Source: Nitrospirales bacterium (GTDB lineage Bacteria > Nitrospirota > Nitrospiria > Nitrospirales > UBA8639). From it: DNA of 64,000 bases. Positions 17,852-27,285 of the stretch are shown here, in pieces; the stretch's first letter is position 1; every line of letters starts with the position of its first letter. A program made the position numbers and the translations under genes. A model generated the notes under the pieces. The model was given only the letters and a program-made list of their open reading frames with translations, made no database searches and had not been told where the DNA came from. The stretch lies in the NCBI GenBank assembly GCA_021604005.1, contig BQIV01000002.1, positions 186,001-250,000 of the forward strand, written 5' to 3'.

Positions 17852-18193
17852 TCAGATCCGACGCTGTGCAAATGCCAACGTGTACTCATTACAATCTTTG
17901 ATTCCAAATTCTCTTGCTCCATATGGCATGTCTTCCAATGGCCATCGCACAATCGCCTTGTCTTTAATCTCTTCATAATAACTATCGACATCTGCCAGAA
18001 AAAAATAGATCATTCCCGTACATTTTGGATAGCCACTCCAAAGGTTTTCTTCGGTGAAGATAATGATTCCGTCCTCCCTCTCAACTGTACATGTGTCTTC
18101 AGGACTCTCTGAGACATTGAATTCTAATATTTCAGAATAAAACGCTTTGGTCTCTTCAATATTATGACATTTCAGAAGAAGATATAGAGGCAT
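17852..18193 (-). CDS. VOC-family (glyoxalase/bleomycin resistance-like) protein
   Basis: 113 residues. LYLLLKCHNIEETKAFYSE and the C-terminal WPLEDMPYGAREFGIKDCNEYTLAFAQ are the two beta-alpha-beta-beta-beta modules of the vicinal oxygen chelate fold. Metal ligands cannot be assigned with confidence. Its C-terminal half has a decayed paralogue at 25863-26062. Confidence 0.88.
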   Translation of the reverse strand: MPLYLLLKCHNIEETKAFYSEILEFNVSESPEDTCTVEREDGIIIFTEENLWSGYPKCTGMIYFFLADVDSYYEEIKDKAIVRWPLEDMPYGAREFGIKDCNEYTLAFAQRRI

Positions 18194-18353
18194 GGTTCTT
18201 TCCTTGAAGATCTAGCAGTCATATGTATATCACATAGATGTTTAGTATAGCTGATACATCTGGCTCTCTGTTATCCGACACATTCGACTGTTGCCTTGTT
18301 GCGAGAGTCCAGCTCTCGGCAGTATGCTGATTAATATCAAAAAGGAGGTAGGC

Positions 18354-18530
18354 ATGAATACCGCAAAGCATGCCGTGCAATTCCTATTGGAAAAACTTCC
18401 TGATGACTGTACCCTCGAAGACATTCAATATCATCTTTACGTCGTGGGAAAGGTCCAACGAGGGCTTGATCGAGCAGAACGGGAAGGAGATTTCCCTCAG
18501 GAGAATGTCGAGCAACGGCTCAGTAAATAG
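18354..18530 (+). CDS. Small antitoxin of a ParE-type module
   Basis: 58 residues from the ATG at 18354, which has AAGGAGG at about 18342-18348; the frame is open further upstream but that extension lacks a site. The sequence (LEKLPDDCTLEDIQYHLYVVGKVQRGLDRAE) is the short helical antitoxin typically found before ParE/RelE toxins. A strong terminator-free junction places the toxin frame immediately after. Confidence 0.8.
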   Translation: MNTAKHAVQFLLEKLPDDCTLEDIQYHLYVVGKVQRGLDRAEREGDFPQENVEQRLSK

Positions 18531-18835
18531 ACGACCGAATAACCTGGTCACCTGAAGCGATTGAAGATCTGGAGTCAATCGCCGAATACATCGCAAGAGA
18601 TTCCTCCTATTATGCGCGATCCGTCGTCTCCAAGATCTTAGCAGTGGCGCGAGAGATCACGGAATTTCCGTTGATTGGAAGGATAGTACCGGAAGTCGGT
18701 GATGAGAATCTTCGTGAACGGTTTGTCTACAGCTACCGTCTTGTCTACCAGTTAAAACAAAGTAGCATTCTAGTCGTGGCAATCATTCACGGCAAGCGTC
18801 TCCTTGATCAAGCTGGCAAACGCTTTGAACAGTAA
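18527..18835 (+). pseudogene. ParE/RelE-type toxin lacking a normal start codon
   Basis: The frame from 18527 encodes a full toxin: RITWSPEAIEDLESIAEYIA, then a central IGRIVPEVGDENLRERFVYS, YRLVYQL and AIIHGKRLL. The codon where an ATG should overlap the antitoxin stop is ATA (18527-18529), giving ATAG rather than the usual ATGA; upstream in frame is TAA. No ATG, GTG or TTG occurs before the GTG at 18644, which would drop the first third. Either translation begins at AUA, or the toxin has been silenced by one base change. Confidence 0.8.
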
Positions 18836-18913
18836 AGAACCCCGCCCTTCCAGGCGAGGCATTCAAAGGCGATTTCTCGTAAAAAGAGCCCCTCGAATCT
18901 CACCAACGTCTTA

Positions 18914-19054
18914 TTAACCAACAGAACTAAAATAAAAAGAAGGATGGTACGGATGTGATTTCCAACGTGTATATTTCTCTCTAGCGAGACTTTGGATATC
19001 TTGCGGCAGGTTTTCGAAAAGTTTTCGGAAATTGGGTGACCGAATACTCTTCAT
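18914..19054 (-). pseudogene. Truncated RelE-like toxin relic
   Basis: 46 codons starting ATG at 19054: MKSIRSPNFRKLFENLPQDI then QSLAREKYTRWKSHPYHPSF and a stop. This is the N-terminal half of a YafQ/RelE-like toxin ending where the family normally continues with ...FK(R/S)VHP. The ATG overlaps the antitoxin relic stop (ATGA), preserving the original operon geometry. Confidence 0.7.
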
Positions 19055-19253
19055 GGAAATTCATCACAATTGCCAGCACGAAATTTAGTTAGCGACTGTT
19101 CGGCCAAAGACTCAAGCTTACCGGTCCCCTTGCGTCTGAATCCATCTGAAGATCCCATTCATCATACGTTAGATGTCACCACGCTTCCAGTTCTCTTCGC
19201 TGTTCATCTGTGAGTGCCTGAATGGCTCATTTTATTTCTTCAACAGTGTCCAT
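19051..19253 (-). pseudogene. Decayed RelB-like antitoxin
   Basis: From ATG at 19253: TVEEI, stop, AIQALTDEQRRELEAW, stop, then DEWDLQMDSDARG and, after a frameshift, KLESLAEQSLTKFRAGNCDE followed by TGA. Two stops and one frameshift show a dead gene. Together with the downstream toxin relic it is a former relBE module. Confidence 0.7.
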
Positions 19254-19425
19254 ACAAATTATAATAAGTTTATCATTGCTTTATGCAAGGCTCAATGGCT
19301 GTGGAACAAGACCCTCTAGCACTAATGAGTGCGTAATGAATTAAGCATGTAAATTCAAGGGCATGGCTTAACGTCATACTTTCCTCGAATCTTTCAATTG
19401 CTTGTTATAAAGTCATGCTTAGAGC

Positions 19426-21228
19426 TTACTGTATTTTTCTGAAACGATAGCCTGAAAATTCGAGCATCTTGGAACCGTTTTCGGATCGAACGAATCGTAG
19501 GGTTTCACCCATGCCAGCCAGACTCGTCAGCATGACGGCTTCTGACGCAGAAATAGGCTGGATGGCAAACCGGAAAGGGCGATCCATTCCAACCGTGAGT
19601 TTAATTTCTGCAAACAGAAGCCCATTTTCGTAGCCGGCTTGTACTGTGTGAAACAACGGATAGTCATGATCGCGATTCAGTAATTGATACTCTCCCATCC
19701 GCTTTATCCAGGCCTCGGACGGAGTAACAGGGGTAAACTTTTCTCCCACGAGCCGCTCTTGCGTTCCCGCCTTGACGATCAACAGATCGCGACCGACAAT
19801 TGACTCGAGCGAGAACCCCAACGAGGCCAAGGGCTCAATAGTAATGGGAATGAGTCCAAACAATCGATATTTGACTCCCAACCGTCCATCCGTACGAGAA
19901 TACAGTTTCGCTGATTCTCCCATCGCTTCAGCAATCAGACTGTCACCATCTCTTTTGATCGTGAAGAATCCGGCTAACGTGGTATAGGAACCAACGTATC
20001 GCTGCATTTGCTCTGGCGTGAAAGACGTCTCACCAGCAACCACGTCCATCACCGGAGGTTGTTGAATGCCGGTCTTTACCTCTAACGCTAACTTCAATGT
20101 CTCAGTGGCAATGGTATTCACGACTTTCCTAGCCGTATCAGAATTGGTTAGCACCACGACCCCCAGTTTCTGTTCAGGCAATATCATGAGTTTTGAACGA
20201 AAGAGAATCGGCCCGCCACTATGATGGGCAACAGGCCCCGCGCGCTCGATCGTGTTGGCATTCAGCGTACTGAGCATCCATCCAAGACCAACATGAAACT
20301 TGCGATCGAGAGGGTTTTCAGCATGTTGTGGACGCAACATTTCCTCAAGCGTTTCCGGTTGGAGAATTGGTCTATCCCCTGCCGTTCCTCCGGCAAACAC
20401 CATTGAGAGAAACCGGCTCATGTCTAAGACACTCGAGTTTAAACCTGCGGCGGGAACCCAACGAAATGAAGGAGCAGTCTCTTCTTCACCCTTCCGATAC
20501 CATTTGGTTGGAGGAGGCGTGATGGTTGAGAAAGTCGACCGAGTCATGCCCAATGGTTGAAGGAGCATACGATCCATGTACGTGGCATAAGGAATGCCGC
20601 TAACAGCTTCCAGGACGCTGCCGGACAACACAAACCCCAGATAGGAATAGGAGAACAACAGATTCGGTGGATACATCATGTATTCGTCTTTCAAGTTTTG
20701 AATCAGACCGCGAAAGGGCCTGAGATTGGCACCCATCATTCCTTTCCGATAATTTTGTGGCAGCCCTGAGTGATGAGACAGCATATTACGTAACGTGACT
20801 GATGCAGTGTCAGCAAAGCGCGTCTTGACACGAAACTCCGGCAGATAGGTCGAAAGCGGTTTGTCGATATCGAGCTTTCCCTGTTCGGCTAACTGCATTA
20901 CGGCGGTAGCGGTAAACAGTTTGGAAAGAGAGCCCACACGATAAAGCGTATCCGAAGTGGCTTTGATGTTGTTAGATTTATCTGCATAGCCAAACCCTTC
21001 TGACCACACAACCCGTTGATCATCCACCAACGCAACACTCATCCCAACCACATCATGATCGGCCATTTCTTTCTTCGCCAATGCACGGATATAGTCCATG
21101 ACGGCAGCATACTCGCCACGCGTCAGATTTATAGGCTTCTCTGGGACATGGATGCAGCTCGCCAACAACACGACTATACTGCTCACAAATAAAACCGCAT
21201 GTCTTTGAGGAAAGAGGTATCTGCCCAT
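19426..21228 (-). CDS. Lipoprotein serine hydrolase of the beta-lactamase/penicillin-binding fold
   Basis: 600 residues from ATG 21228; the frame is open for 45 more codons upstream, but only this start puts the lipobox VLLASC (C25) at the right place. The SxxK motif is S100-L-S-K103 (YRVGSLSKLFTAT); a tyrosine motif (YSYLG) and HHSGGP complete the class C/AmpC-like active site. A C-terminal domain of about 200 residues is of the DUF3471 type. Family members are esterases, D-amino acid peptidases or peptidoglycan-modifying enzymes rather than true beta-lactamases. Outer-membrane or periplasmic anchoring is expected. Confidence 0.9.
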   Translation of the reverse strand: MGRYLFPQRHAVLFVSSIVVLLASCIHVPEKPINLTRGEYAAVMDYIRALAKKEMADHDVVGMSVALVDDQRVVWSEGFGYADKSNNIKATSDTLYRVGSLSKLFTATAVMQLAEQGKLDIDKPLSTYLPEFRVKTRFADTASVTLRNMLSHHSGLPQNYRKGMMGANLRPFRGLIQNLKDEYMMYPPNLLFSYSYLGFVLSGSVLEAVSGIPYATYMDRMLLQPLGMTRSTFSTITPPPTKWYRKGEEETAPSFRWVPAAGLNSSVLDMSRFLSMVFAGGTAGDRPILQPETLEEMLRPQHAENPLDRKFHVGLGWMLSTLNANTIERAGPVAHHSGGPILFRSKLMILPEQKLGVVVLTNSDTARKVVNTIATETLKLALEVKTGIQQPPVMDVVAGETSFTPEQMQRYVGSYTTLAGFFTIKRDGDSLIAEAMGESAKLYSRTDGRLGVKYRLFGLIPITIEPLASLGFSLESIVGRDLLIVKAGTQERLVGEKFTPVTPSEAWIKRMGEYQLLNRDHDYPLFHTVQAGYENGLLFAEIKLTVGMDRPFRFAIQPISASEAVMLTSLAGMGETLRFVRSENGSKMLEFSGYRFRKIQ

Positions 21229-22001
21229 CTGATTCTCACGCGATTGCTTGACTCCCTTAACGTGTCTCTTCCTAAGGCAATTCCTGTGAGTGATCAGAAG
21301 CCGAAGACATTTGTGACTACAACCATCCATGGCCATTCCCCTTTCTCTTCTCGATTTTCCCAATTACTCACTCACTTTCCACAAACGCATAGATTGAAAA
21401 AATTTTTCGATTGCATTCTCACTCAGAATGGAACCATTGGGTGAGCAGGGGAAGAAGAATATAGAACACACCCAACACGAAGGTGATCATGATCAAGACG
21501 ATGCCTACGGTGATACCACTTTATCAACCATCGTCCTGTTCATGGCAATCAGTTTTTAGCTGAGCCTCGCCCCTTCATTTCGCTTTCACGGATGGTATTA
21601 TGGTAAGCATCAAAAAGTCTGACTTCTCAACACAACTCGTCCCGACCCCCATGAAACGGATGGAATTGGTGCAAACTCGATTCACCTACCGTACTAAAGA
21701 GTGTGGATACTTCAAATAAAATACGAAAAGACTTCAAAGGCTGGCGTGACCTAAAACCTTAACGACTCTCATCCTTTTCCAATGTAGGGAAACAGCTACA
21801 TAATGCATCTCATTCGATAACAGTTTTCGTACTTATCCTTCCTTCTAACTTTTATGTCGCCTTTCAAAAAACTGGTAAACTTATTGAGGTTGTGTGACAC
21901 TCCATACATTATCATGAAGGCAGTCAACGAGGAACTAAACTTGCATTACTTTAATAAGGTAATTCTGGGGCCCTACATTTTGTCACTGATGGAAGACCGA
22001 T
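21229..22001. other. Gene-poor stretch
   Basis: Mostly AT-rich. On the minus strand about 21423-21520 there is one hydrophobic run (VGIVLIMITFVLGVFYILLP) ending with a stop but preceded by stops, with no start codon; it may be the end of a lost small membrane protein. Otherwise nothing seen. Confidence 0.4.
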
Positions 22002-22403
22002 ATGGAGAATCAGTGGCCTCCTGAGACTTGGAAGCTAATCTTGAATGAACTTTTCCCCTCTCCGTGGGAACAGTTTGGTCCACATAAATGTTTTCGTTGG
22101 AATGAGGCACTCATCTATGTGGATGCTTACTACACCGTTCCATGTCTTCACTTTACCAAGGTACGACCATTAATTGGGTTGGCAATTCGCGACATACTTC
22201 CAAAAGAGGGTGCCAAGCTTCTCACACGAGCCGCGCATAATACCTTATTAAACCAGCAACCATCTCAATTCATACTTGAATGGCCTCCAGAGCACTCTCT
22301 TCAATATCAAACTATAATTAAGATTTTCCCCTACGAGAACGAACTCATCGGGTTTGCACACGATCTAGGGCCAAAGACAACCTTGGCAAACAGACACCTT
22401 TGA
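22002..22403 (+). CDS. Conserved-looking hypothetical protein
   Basis: 133 residues, ATG with GGAAG 6 bases upstream. Soluble, aromatic-rich, with no domain I recognise. Codon use and composition look like a real gene, and a terminator-like hairpin follows at 22455-22479. No functional claim is made. Confidence 0.6.
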   Translation: MENQWPPETWKLILNELFPSPWEQFGPHKCFRWNEALIYVDAYYTVPCLHFTKVRPLIGLAIRDILPKEGAKLLTRAAHNTLLNQQPSQFILEWPPEHSLQYQTIIKIFPYENELIGFAHDLGPKTTLANRHL

Positions 22404-23100
22404 ACAAACAACATGAGGACAAGAAGAACAGGACAAATATCTGAGCAGGTGAAGGATGAAGGCCCATCAGGCCTTCATCATCACAGCCATCCTGTGCTTA
22501 CGAAGATAGATATTCTCCTTGTTCACTAGCATTTCAGATGAGAGTAGAGCAATTTTGCTCCAGTTTGTTTACTGATGGATACTCTCGGCTAATTGAATCA
22601 ATTCGCCTACCTCTTTCTTGGATTTTAGTGAACGATTCACGGTTAATTTATAGACTTTTTGCTCGTCCCACCACATGAGTGTGGTGAGCCCTCTTCTACT
22701 CGGACTCTGCTCAACTTGGAAAAATTTTATGATTTAAATGTTTTTTGTGTTGAAGTAGCCTACCTTTTTGAGAATTTCCAGCTTCGATTTCCTGTTATGG
22801 ACGATGAGTTTTTAGATTTTTGTATGATTTCCCATACAGATTTTACTAGCCTAGTCCTTTTCATTACCGATAGTTACATGTTTCCATGTGTACTCTAGCG
22901 CGTCTAGTCCCATTCTCATAATATTCATTTTTGTAGGTTTTCTTCTACTCTTGGCAAATTTTTTTCTCGGTGTATGATTCCATTTATCGTTGATGAGCGA
23001 GTGCATGACCGAGAAATACAACACGCGACAAGTTTTTTTCGTAAGGCCTGTCAATAATCTTCCTATTTAACCATGATCCATTCGCAGAAGGAGGCAAGTC
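22404..23100. other. Gene-free stretch of about 700 bp
   Basis: Very AT-rich, with hairpin 22455-22479. A plus frame at 22659-22898 has no ribosome binding site and no family. The last part is the promoter region of the exported protein at 23101 (AGAAGGAGG at about 23084). Confidence 0.45.
22455..22479 (+). terminator. Perfect 10-bp hairpin after the 22002 gene
   Basis: GATGAAGGCC (22455-22464), loop CATCA, GGCCTTCATC (22470-22479). There is no long U-tract, so efficiency is uncertain. Confidence 0.5.
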
Positions 23101-23526
23101 ATGAAACGACTCTTGATGATGGGTTTGTTAACGGGTGTGCTACCGCTTTTCAGTTTTTGGATGATCCCTGATGTCGCAGATGCGAGAATGTATATAGTGA
23201 GTCGAGCCAATTGTATTAACAATGAATCCATCACATGGGATCCTGATGTCCTTCTTTTTGGGAAATCCGGTCTTCCACGAGATTTAGCCGTCAATTCCTA
23301 TCATTACGATATCACTACCTTACTTTGGCATTGTCAGAATAACTTAAGTAATGAGTGTACAACAGCGGGCTATGACATAGGGGTATACAGATCAGCAGCC
23401 ATACATGTAGGAGAAGGACTAAGAGGTGGTTATATGGTCTATGGTATTCATTGGGCTACTTATGTAATCGGCGGAGTTCTTGGGACAACCATCACCCAAG
23501 ATTGTGGACCTCCACTTGGCTTTTAA
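23101..23526 (+). CDS. Exported protein of unknown function
   Basis: 141 residues. A classical Sec signal peptide (MKRLLMMGLLTGVLPLFSFW, cleavage about A27) precedes a small domain with four cysteines (ANCINN, WHCQNN, NECTTA, QDCGPP), suggesting two disulfides in the periplasm. GGAGG upstream fixes the start. No family recognised. It heads a run of exported proteins (23101, 23594, 27286, 28221). Confidence 0.75.
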   Translation: MKRLLMMGLLTGVLPLFSFWMIPDVADARMYIVSRANCINNESITWDPDVLLFGKSGLPRDLAVNSYHYDITTLLWHCQNNLSNECTTAGYDIGVYRSAAIHVGEGLRGGYMVYGIHWATYVIGGVLGTTITQDCGPPLGF

Positions 23527-23593
23527 CGAATTTCTTCCTTACTCTATGGCCAAAATACTTATCCCATACGTATTCTTTATGGAGGTCCTTACA

Positions 23594-24391
23594 ATGAAAA
23601 TGTATCTTCATCGACAAATCCTCAAGGGGTTAGCTGCTGTGAACCTTATTTTGGTTATAACCGTCCTCCAAATGGGCTCTATCATGGCCCAATCGCAGCC
23701 CCCAACGATTCCCCTTCCTTTTGATCCAGCAACGATTGATCCTTCTACTCTCCCAGGAGCGAAACTGCCCCTCTATAAGGGACGCCAATTCATGTCGTTG
23801 GATGAACAGAAATTACCAGAGAATGTAAAGCAGAGCATGAGAAGGGATGTAGAGCAAATGCGTCAACAAGGCTTCCTTCATGCTGAAGACGCAGAAGTGT
23901 TAAAACTAGATCGGCGGCATATGAACAGAAAAAAATCGCAAGCTACCAAGGAAGACCTAGATGCCATTGGTATGGCCCCAACTAAAATAAAGGAAGCCCT
24001 AGATACCATTGGTATTGTCCCAACAGATATAACCGAGACTCCCCTCGCAACAGCTAAGTTAATAGATGTCAGTCCAAATGGCTCATGGTTTATTGATAAA
24101 TGGACAGGGCTAAGCCGATTATTTGTCGTTAAAGGGTTTGGCCTGGTATCACTTGATGAATTTGACTTTACCATAGGGAATGGCGGGGTCGCCGTGGCCG
24201 AAGAATTATGCAATGAATTCGTGAATGCTGAACCAGCCGCCTTGCGTGTGAAGGAAAGTCCAGCAAAGCGAGGCATTACAGAACTAGTATGGGTCACAGA
24301 AAAACGCTTATTTACCCTTACGGTCAATCGCCCTTTAAAATCAAGAGGAAAAGTTGATCAATTTATTGAATTAGCAGAAAGTCTCCATTAG
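23594..24391 (+). CDS. Exported protein of unknown function
   Basis: 265 residues from ATG 23594, preceded by GGAGG at about 23581. Signal peptide MYLHRQILKGLAAVNLILVI-type, ending near AQSQPP. An acidic/basic linker with imperfect repeat segments (LDAIGMAPTKIKEALDTIG / VPTDITE) leads to a C-terminal domain (FTIGNGGVAVAEELCNEFV, GITELVWVTEKRLFTLTVNR). Unrecognised. A 15-bp perfect hairpin (24441-24478) follows. Confidence 0.75.
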   Translation: MKMYLHRQILKGLAAVNLILVITVLQMGSIMAQSQPPTIPLPFDPATIDPSTLPGAKLPLYKGRQFMSLDEQKLPENVKQSMRRDVEQMRQQGFLHAEDAEVLKLDRRHMNRKKSQATKEDLDAIGMAPTKIKEALDTIGIVPTDITETPLATAKLIDVSPNGSWFIDKWTGLSRLFVVKGFGLVSLDEFDFTIGNGGVAVAEELCNEFVNAEPAALRVKESPAKRGITELVWVTEKRLFTLTVNRPLKSRGKVDQFIELAESLH

Positions 24392-24440
24392 ACAATCATG
24401 TAAGAGTCATGACCTTCTAATAGGAATCCCTTTCATGCTA

Positions 24441-24478
24441 GGAAGAATTCCCAGCTGATAATGGCTGGGAATTCTTCC
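24441..24478 (+). terminator. Perfect 15-bp stem-loop after the 23594 gene
   Basis: GGAAGAATTCCCAGC and GCTGGGAATTCTTCC flank an 8-base loop. The stem is very stable, but no T-run follows, so it could equally act as a processing or stability element. Confidence 0.65.
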
Positions 24479-24656
24479 AACTGAGTTGCTGCCAGCCGCA
24501 ACCATGACTGCCATAAGTACGCGTTACATGACATCGTGCCTTCTGTCTCACTTTGCGCAACCGTCCTCACTCTTCATGCGTGGTCGCTGGTTTCCTGCGG
24601 ATATTCCATAGCCACTCGACTTCCCCATCGTGTCGTTTTTCTGTCAAACTGCTTGC

Positions 24657-25031
24657 ATGATGCGGAGTGTTATAGGATGGACAGCGGTACTCTTGGCTCT
24701 CTTGGCCTTGGCACCAAGTATCGTTCCAGGCGCCATGTCTATCTTTGGGTTGCTACTCTCGCTAGCAGCACTCATCCTTTCCGTCGGGTCCGTCCGGCAT
24801 CATTCCCTCGTATATGTACATGCCACCCTTATTTTGGTGGTGGTGGGGATCATGGTCATCAATAGTGGGCTGCGGATTGGAGACCCTTTGCCCATGCCCC
24901 TTCATCTGAAATTGGCGCTCTATGGATTGGCAGGGGTAGTGTTGGCCGGGTCACTGTACGCGGCCAAAACCATTGATGCGTCCAATCGTCGAGATAAATC
25001 TAAGACATCTTCTACCTCTCCGCCTTCTTGA
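24657..25031 (+). CDS. Small membrane protein, about four transmembrane segments
   Basis: 124 residues from ATG 24657 (or 24660). Hydrophobic runs include TAVLLALLALAPSIV, GLLLSLAALILSVGSV, VHATLILVVVGIMVI and LALYGLAGVVLAGSLYA, ending in a basic/serine-rich cytosolic tail. No recognised family. Plausible but unproven gene; it has no clear Shine-Dalgarno site. Confidence 0.55.
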   Translation: MMRSVIGWTAVLLALLALAPSIVPGAMSIFGLLLSLAALILSVGSVRHHSLVYVHATLILVVVGIMVINSGLRIGDPLPMPLHLKLALYGLAGVVLAGSLYAAKTIDASNRRDKSKTSSTSPPS

Positions 25032-25375
25032 TCCGCTAAGATAGCCCAACTCTTGCTGCGCCATGGCCTGTCCACACGACTGGTCATGATTCCGTTAGCT
25101 CTATCCTCTATCATGTCTCATCCTTCAGGAATACCAGAACTCGGGAAATCCGAGACACAACACGATCAATGGCCCCACACCAACCTCGACATGGTGAAAA
25201 CACAATCCATGGACGCGAACTTCTCGACCAATAAAATCAGTCACGTAGCTTTAGCTTGAATCAGTGAAGGAAAAAAAGGCATTTTCGCTAACTTGACGAA
25301 AGCGTCTAATGCCATAAAACTCATTAGCACGGATGGGAGAAGTAAACAGCATGACACTTCTTCATCGTCAATTTC
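25032..25375. other. Gene-free stretch between convergent genes
   Basis: A short plus frame here (25053-25259) has no support. GGCATT...AATGCC around 25278-25310 could form a terminator serving both converging genes. Confidence 0.45.
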
Positions 25376-25819
25376 TCAAGAAGCATCAGGAATTGGCAGG
25401 CGCCCTTCATCCATATCAATAAGATCAAAAAGACTCATAGCAGTCAGATCAACATGAGAAGGTATCTCTGGGTATTGCTTTCGAAATCGCCGAGCCAGCA
25501 TCTGACTCAGACGATAGGTTTGAAACGCTTTCATCCATTGCGCATGCTCCATTTCTGTTTTCTTTGCACTCTTTGATTCAACCCACGCCAAAACTCCATC
25601 ATCGCACTCTGAGTTCAGTATGGTCTCGCGAAGCTGACTTCCATCTAACCCTGTCCAAGTCAAGAACTGTCCATCGAGTGTGAAACCACCCTTCAATAAA
25701 TTGTTATGATACGCAGTAGGAAGCAACCCTTGGGTATGTAAACGGACCTTATCAATGATTCGAGGAAGAAGGATGTATCTCCCTAATTTTTCATATGGGG
25801 ATCGTAACTTGGGACTCAT
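25376..25819 (-). CDS. DUF5069-family protein
   Basis: 147 residues from ATG 25819 (the open frame begins 13 codons earlier). The start MSPKLRSPYEKLGRYILLPR, LDKxRLH-like IIDKVRLHTQGLLP and the later LTWTGLDGSQLRETIL are characteristic of the DUF5069 family. Cytosolic; function unknown. Stand-alone gene next to decayed DNA. Confidence 0.85.
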   Translation of the reverse strand: MSPKLRSPYEKLGRYILLPRIIDKVRLHTQGLLPTAYHNNLLKGGFTLDGQFLTWTGLDGSQLRETILNSECDDGVLAWVESKSAKKTEMEHAQWMKAFQTYRLSQMLARRFRKQYPEIPSHVDLTAMSLFDLIDMDEGRLPIPDAS

Positions 25820-25862
25820 GGATTCGGTCAACTTGCCATTCCTCCCATTAAAAAGCAATCAA

Positions 25863-26062
25863 TCATTCTTCCACATTTTTCTTGTCTAGTGCCTTTAGGC
25901 GTGAAATTCGTTTTGCGGCAAATGCCAGCATGTATTCATTACAGTCTTTGATTTCGAATTCCCTTGTTCTATACGTCATATATCAAGTGGTCAACACACT
26001 ATAGCTCATTCTTTAATCTCCTCATAATAACGATCAACATCAGCCAGGATGAAATAGTTGAT
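25863..26062 (-). pseudogene. Decayed VOC-family fragment
   Basis: The minus strand encodes NYFILADVDRYYEEIKE, two stops, then (after a frameshift) TREFEIKDCNEYMLAFA. This is the C-terminal half of the VOC protein encoded intact at 17852-18193 (YFFLADVDSYYEEIKDK, AREFGIKDCNEYTLAFA). A partial, decayed duplicate. Confidence 0.8.
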
Positions 26063-26497
26063 GTTTGGCTTGATTATCAAATCCTCCTTGATAAATGGAA
26101 CACTCATGTTACCCAGTTAAGCCTTCAACCTCAGGCCTTGCTGGAGTCCCCTTTGCAGACAACAGATGACACGACTCTTCTGGAACGATTGCTTACTCCT
26201 TATTCTCAAAACAATCTTACCTGTTATCGCCAGTTTAACCGGCAACAATGCTCGACCTGATGGATCCCATTGTATTGATCTCCTTGAGCAATAGATAAAC
26301 ATTGGGCAGAGTTGAGCCGGCTAAACATCCAGCAGTACACACGTGCACAAAAATACATTAAACCTTTTCTGCAGTTGTGCAGACTTACTGATACGAATGG
26401 ACGAACACATTGACTCAGTTGGCACAACCAACATGTTCGCCAACAATCTCAAGAGTTCAATAAATATTTTATGTGACTAAATGAGGAGGGAAACATC
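26063..26497. other. Unassigned stretch
   Basis: No gene I can support; short frames on both strands without homology cues. The end contains AGGAGG for the gene at 26498. Confidence 0.4.
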
Positions 26498-27190
26498 ATG
26501 GCACGAACTATTGATGGGGTAGTCGAAATCAAACATGACGCTGATCAAACCAACCATTGCATAGGCACAGACACCGGTCGAGCGCAATTCGGTGCGACGG
26601 AACAAAATGATCTTCTATGCATAACTAATCGGAATGGACGATCAACCCTTTGCCCACATGACAATACTGGCCATGTCAATTTGGCCGGTAACCGTCAGGA
26701 TGGTGATTTACTGATAGAAAATAGCAAAGGTAAAACGACAGTCAGAAACATTGGAAAAAAGTTTTTCACTAAAACAGTCGTCAAGCACGTGAATCACACA
26801 CCAAACATATGGGCTGCGGCAGTATTAGCGGTAGCTACGCTGATACCGCTTCCAAGCCTGGCGGATACTCCACGCACCGTGCAGGCGTGGGGCGGTAACG
26901 GCTCCGGTGATCTCGGCATCGGGGTCGCGAGCTTTGGCGAAGCATTGCCGCGCGAAGTCGTGAACTTGAACGACGTCAAAGCCATTGCCGGCGGCAACTT
27001 GCACAGCCTGGCGTTATGAACCGATGGCACGGTGCGCGCTTGGGGTTTCAATCAACAGGGTCAGCTCGGCGATGGCTCGTTCAGCGATAGCGCGATTCCG
27101 GTCATTGTGCTCAACGAGACCGGCGGCCAAGCGCTGACCGGTGTTACGGCGCTCAGCGCCAGTTCGCGCGCCAGCTTCGCGCTGCGATAG
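26498..27190 (+). pseudogene. RCC1-repeat protein with in-frame TGA, truncated
   Basis: AGGAGG precedes ATG 26498. The first 100 residues are hydrophilic and unrecognised, then a hydrophobic segment (IWAAAVLAVATLIPLPSLA) is followed by one RCC1-like repeat (VQAWGGNGSGDLGIG...AIAGGNLHSLAL). TGA stops the frame at 27017-27019; read on, the repeats continue (TDGTVRAWGFNQQGQLGDGS, ...LSASSRASFAL) to a TAG at 27188. Real RCC1 proteins have about seven blades, so this is a short remnant. Base composition rises sharply at about 26865, marking the RCC1 part as a separate, GC-richer import. Confidence 0.75.
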
Positions 27191-27285
27191 CAGCTTTGGC
27201 AGTTATCAGGACGGACTACGACTCAATAATTACTGCATAGGAACGAACCATTGCCCCAATTAATTCACAACACGGAGGTGTAATC

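Noticed and set aside
22659-22898. 79-codon plus frame in AT-rich DNA
   Set aside because: No ribosome binding site and no homology cues; such frames are expected by chance in AT-rich DNA.
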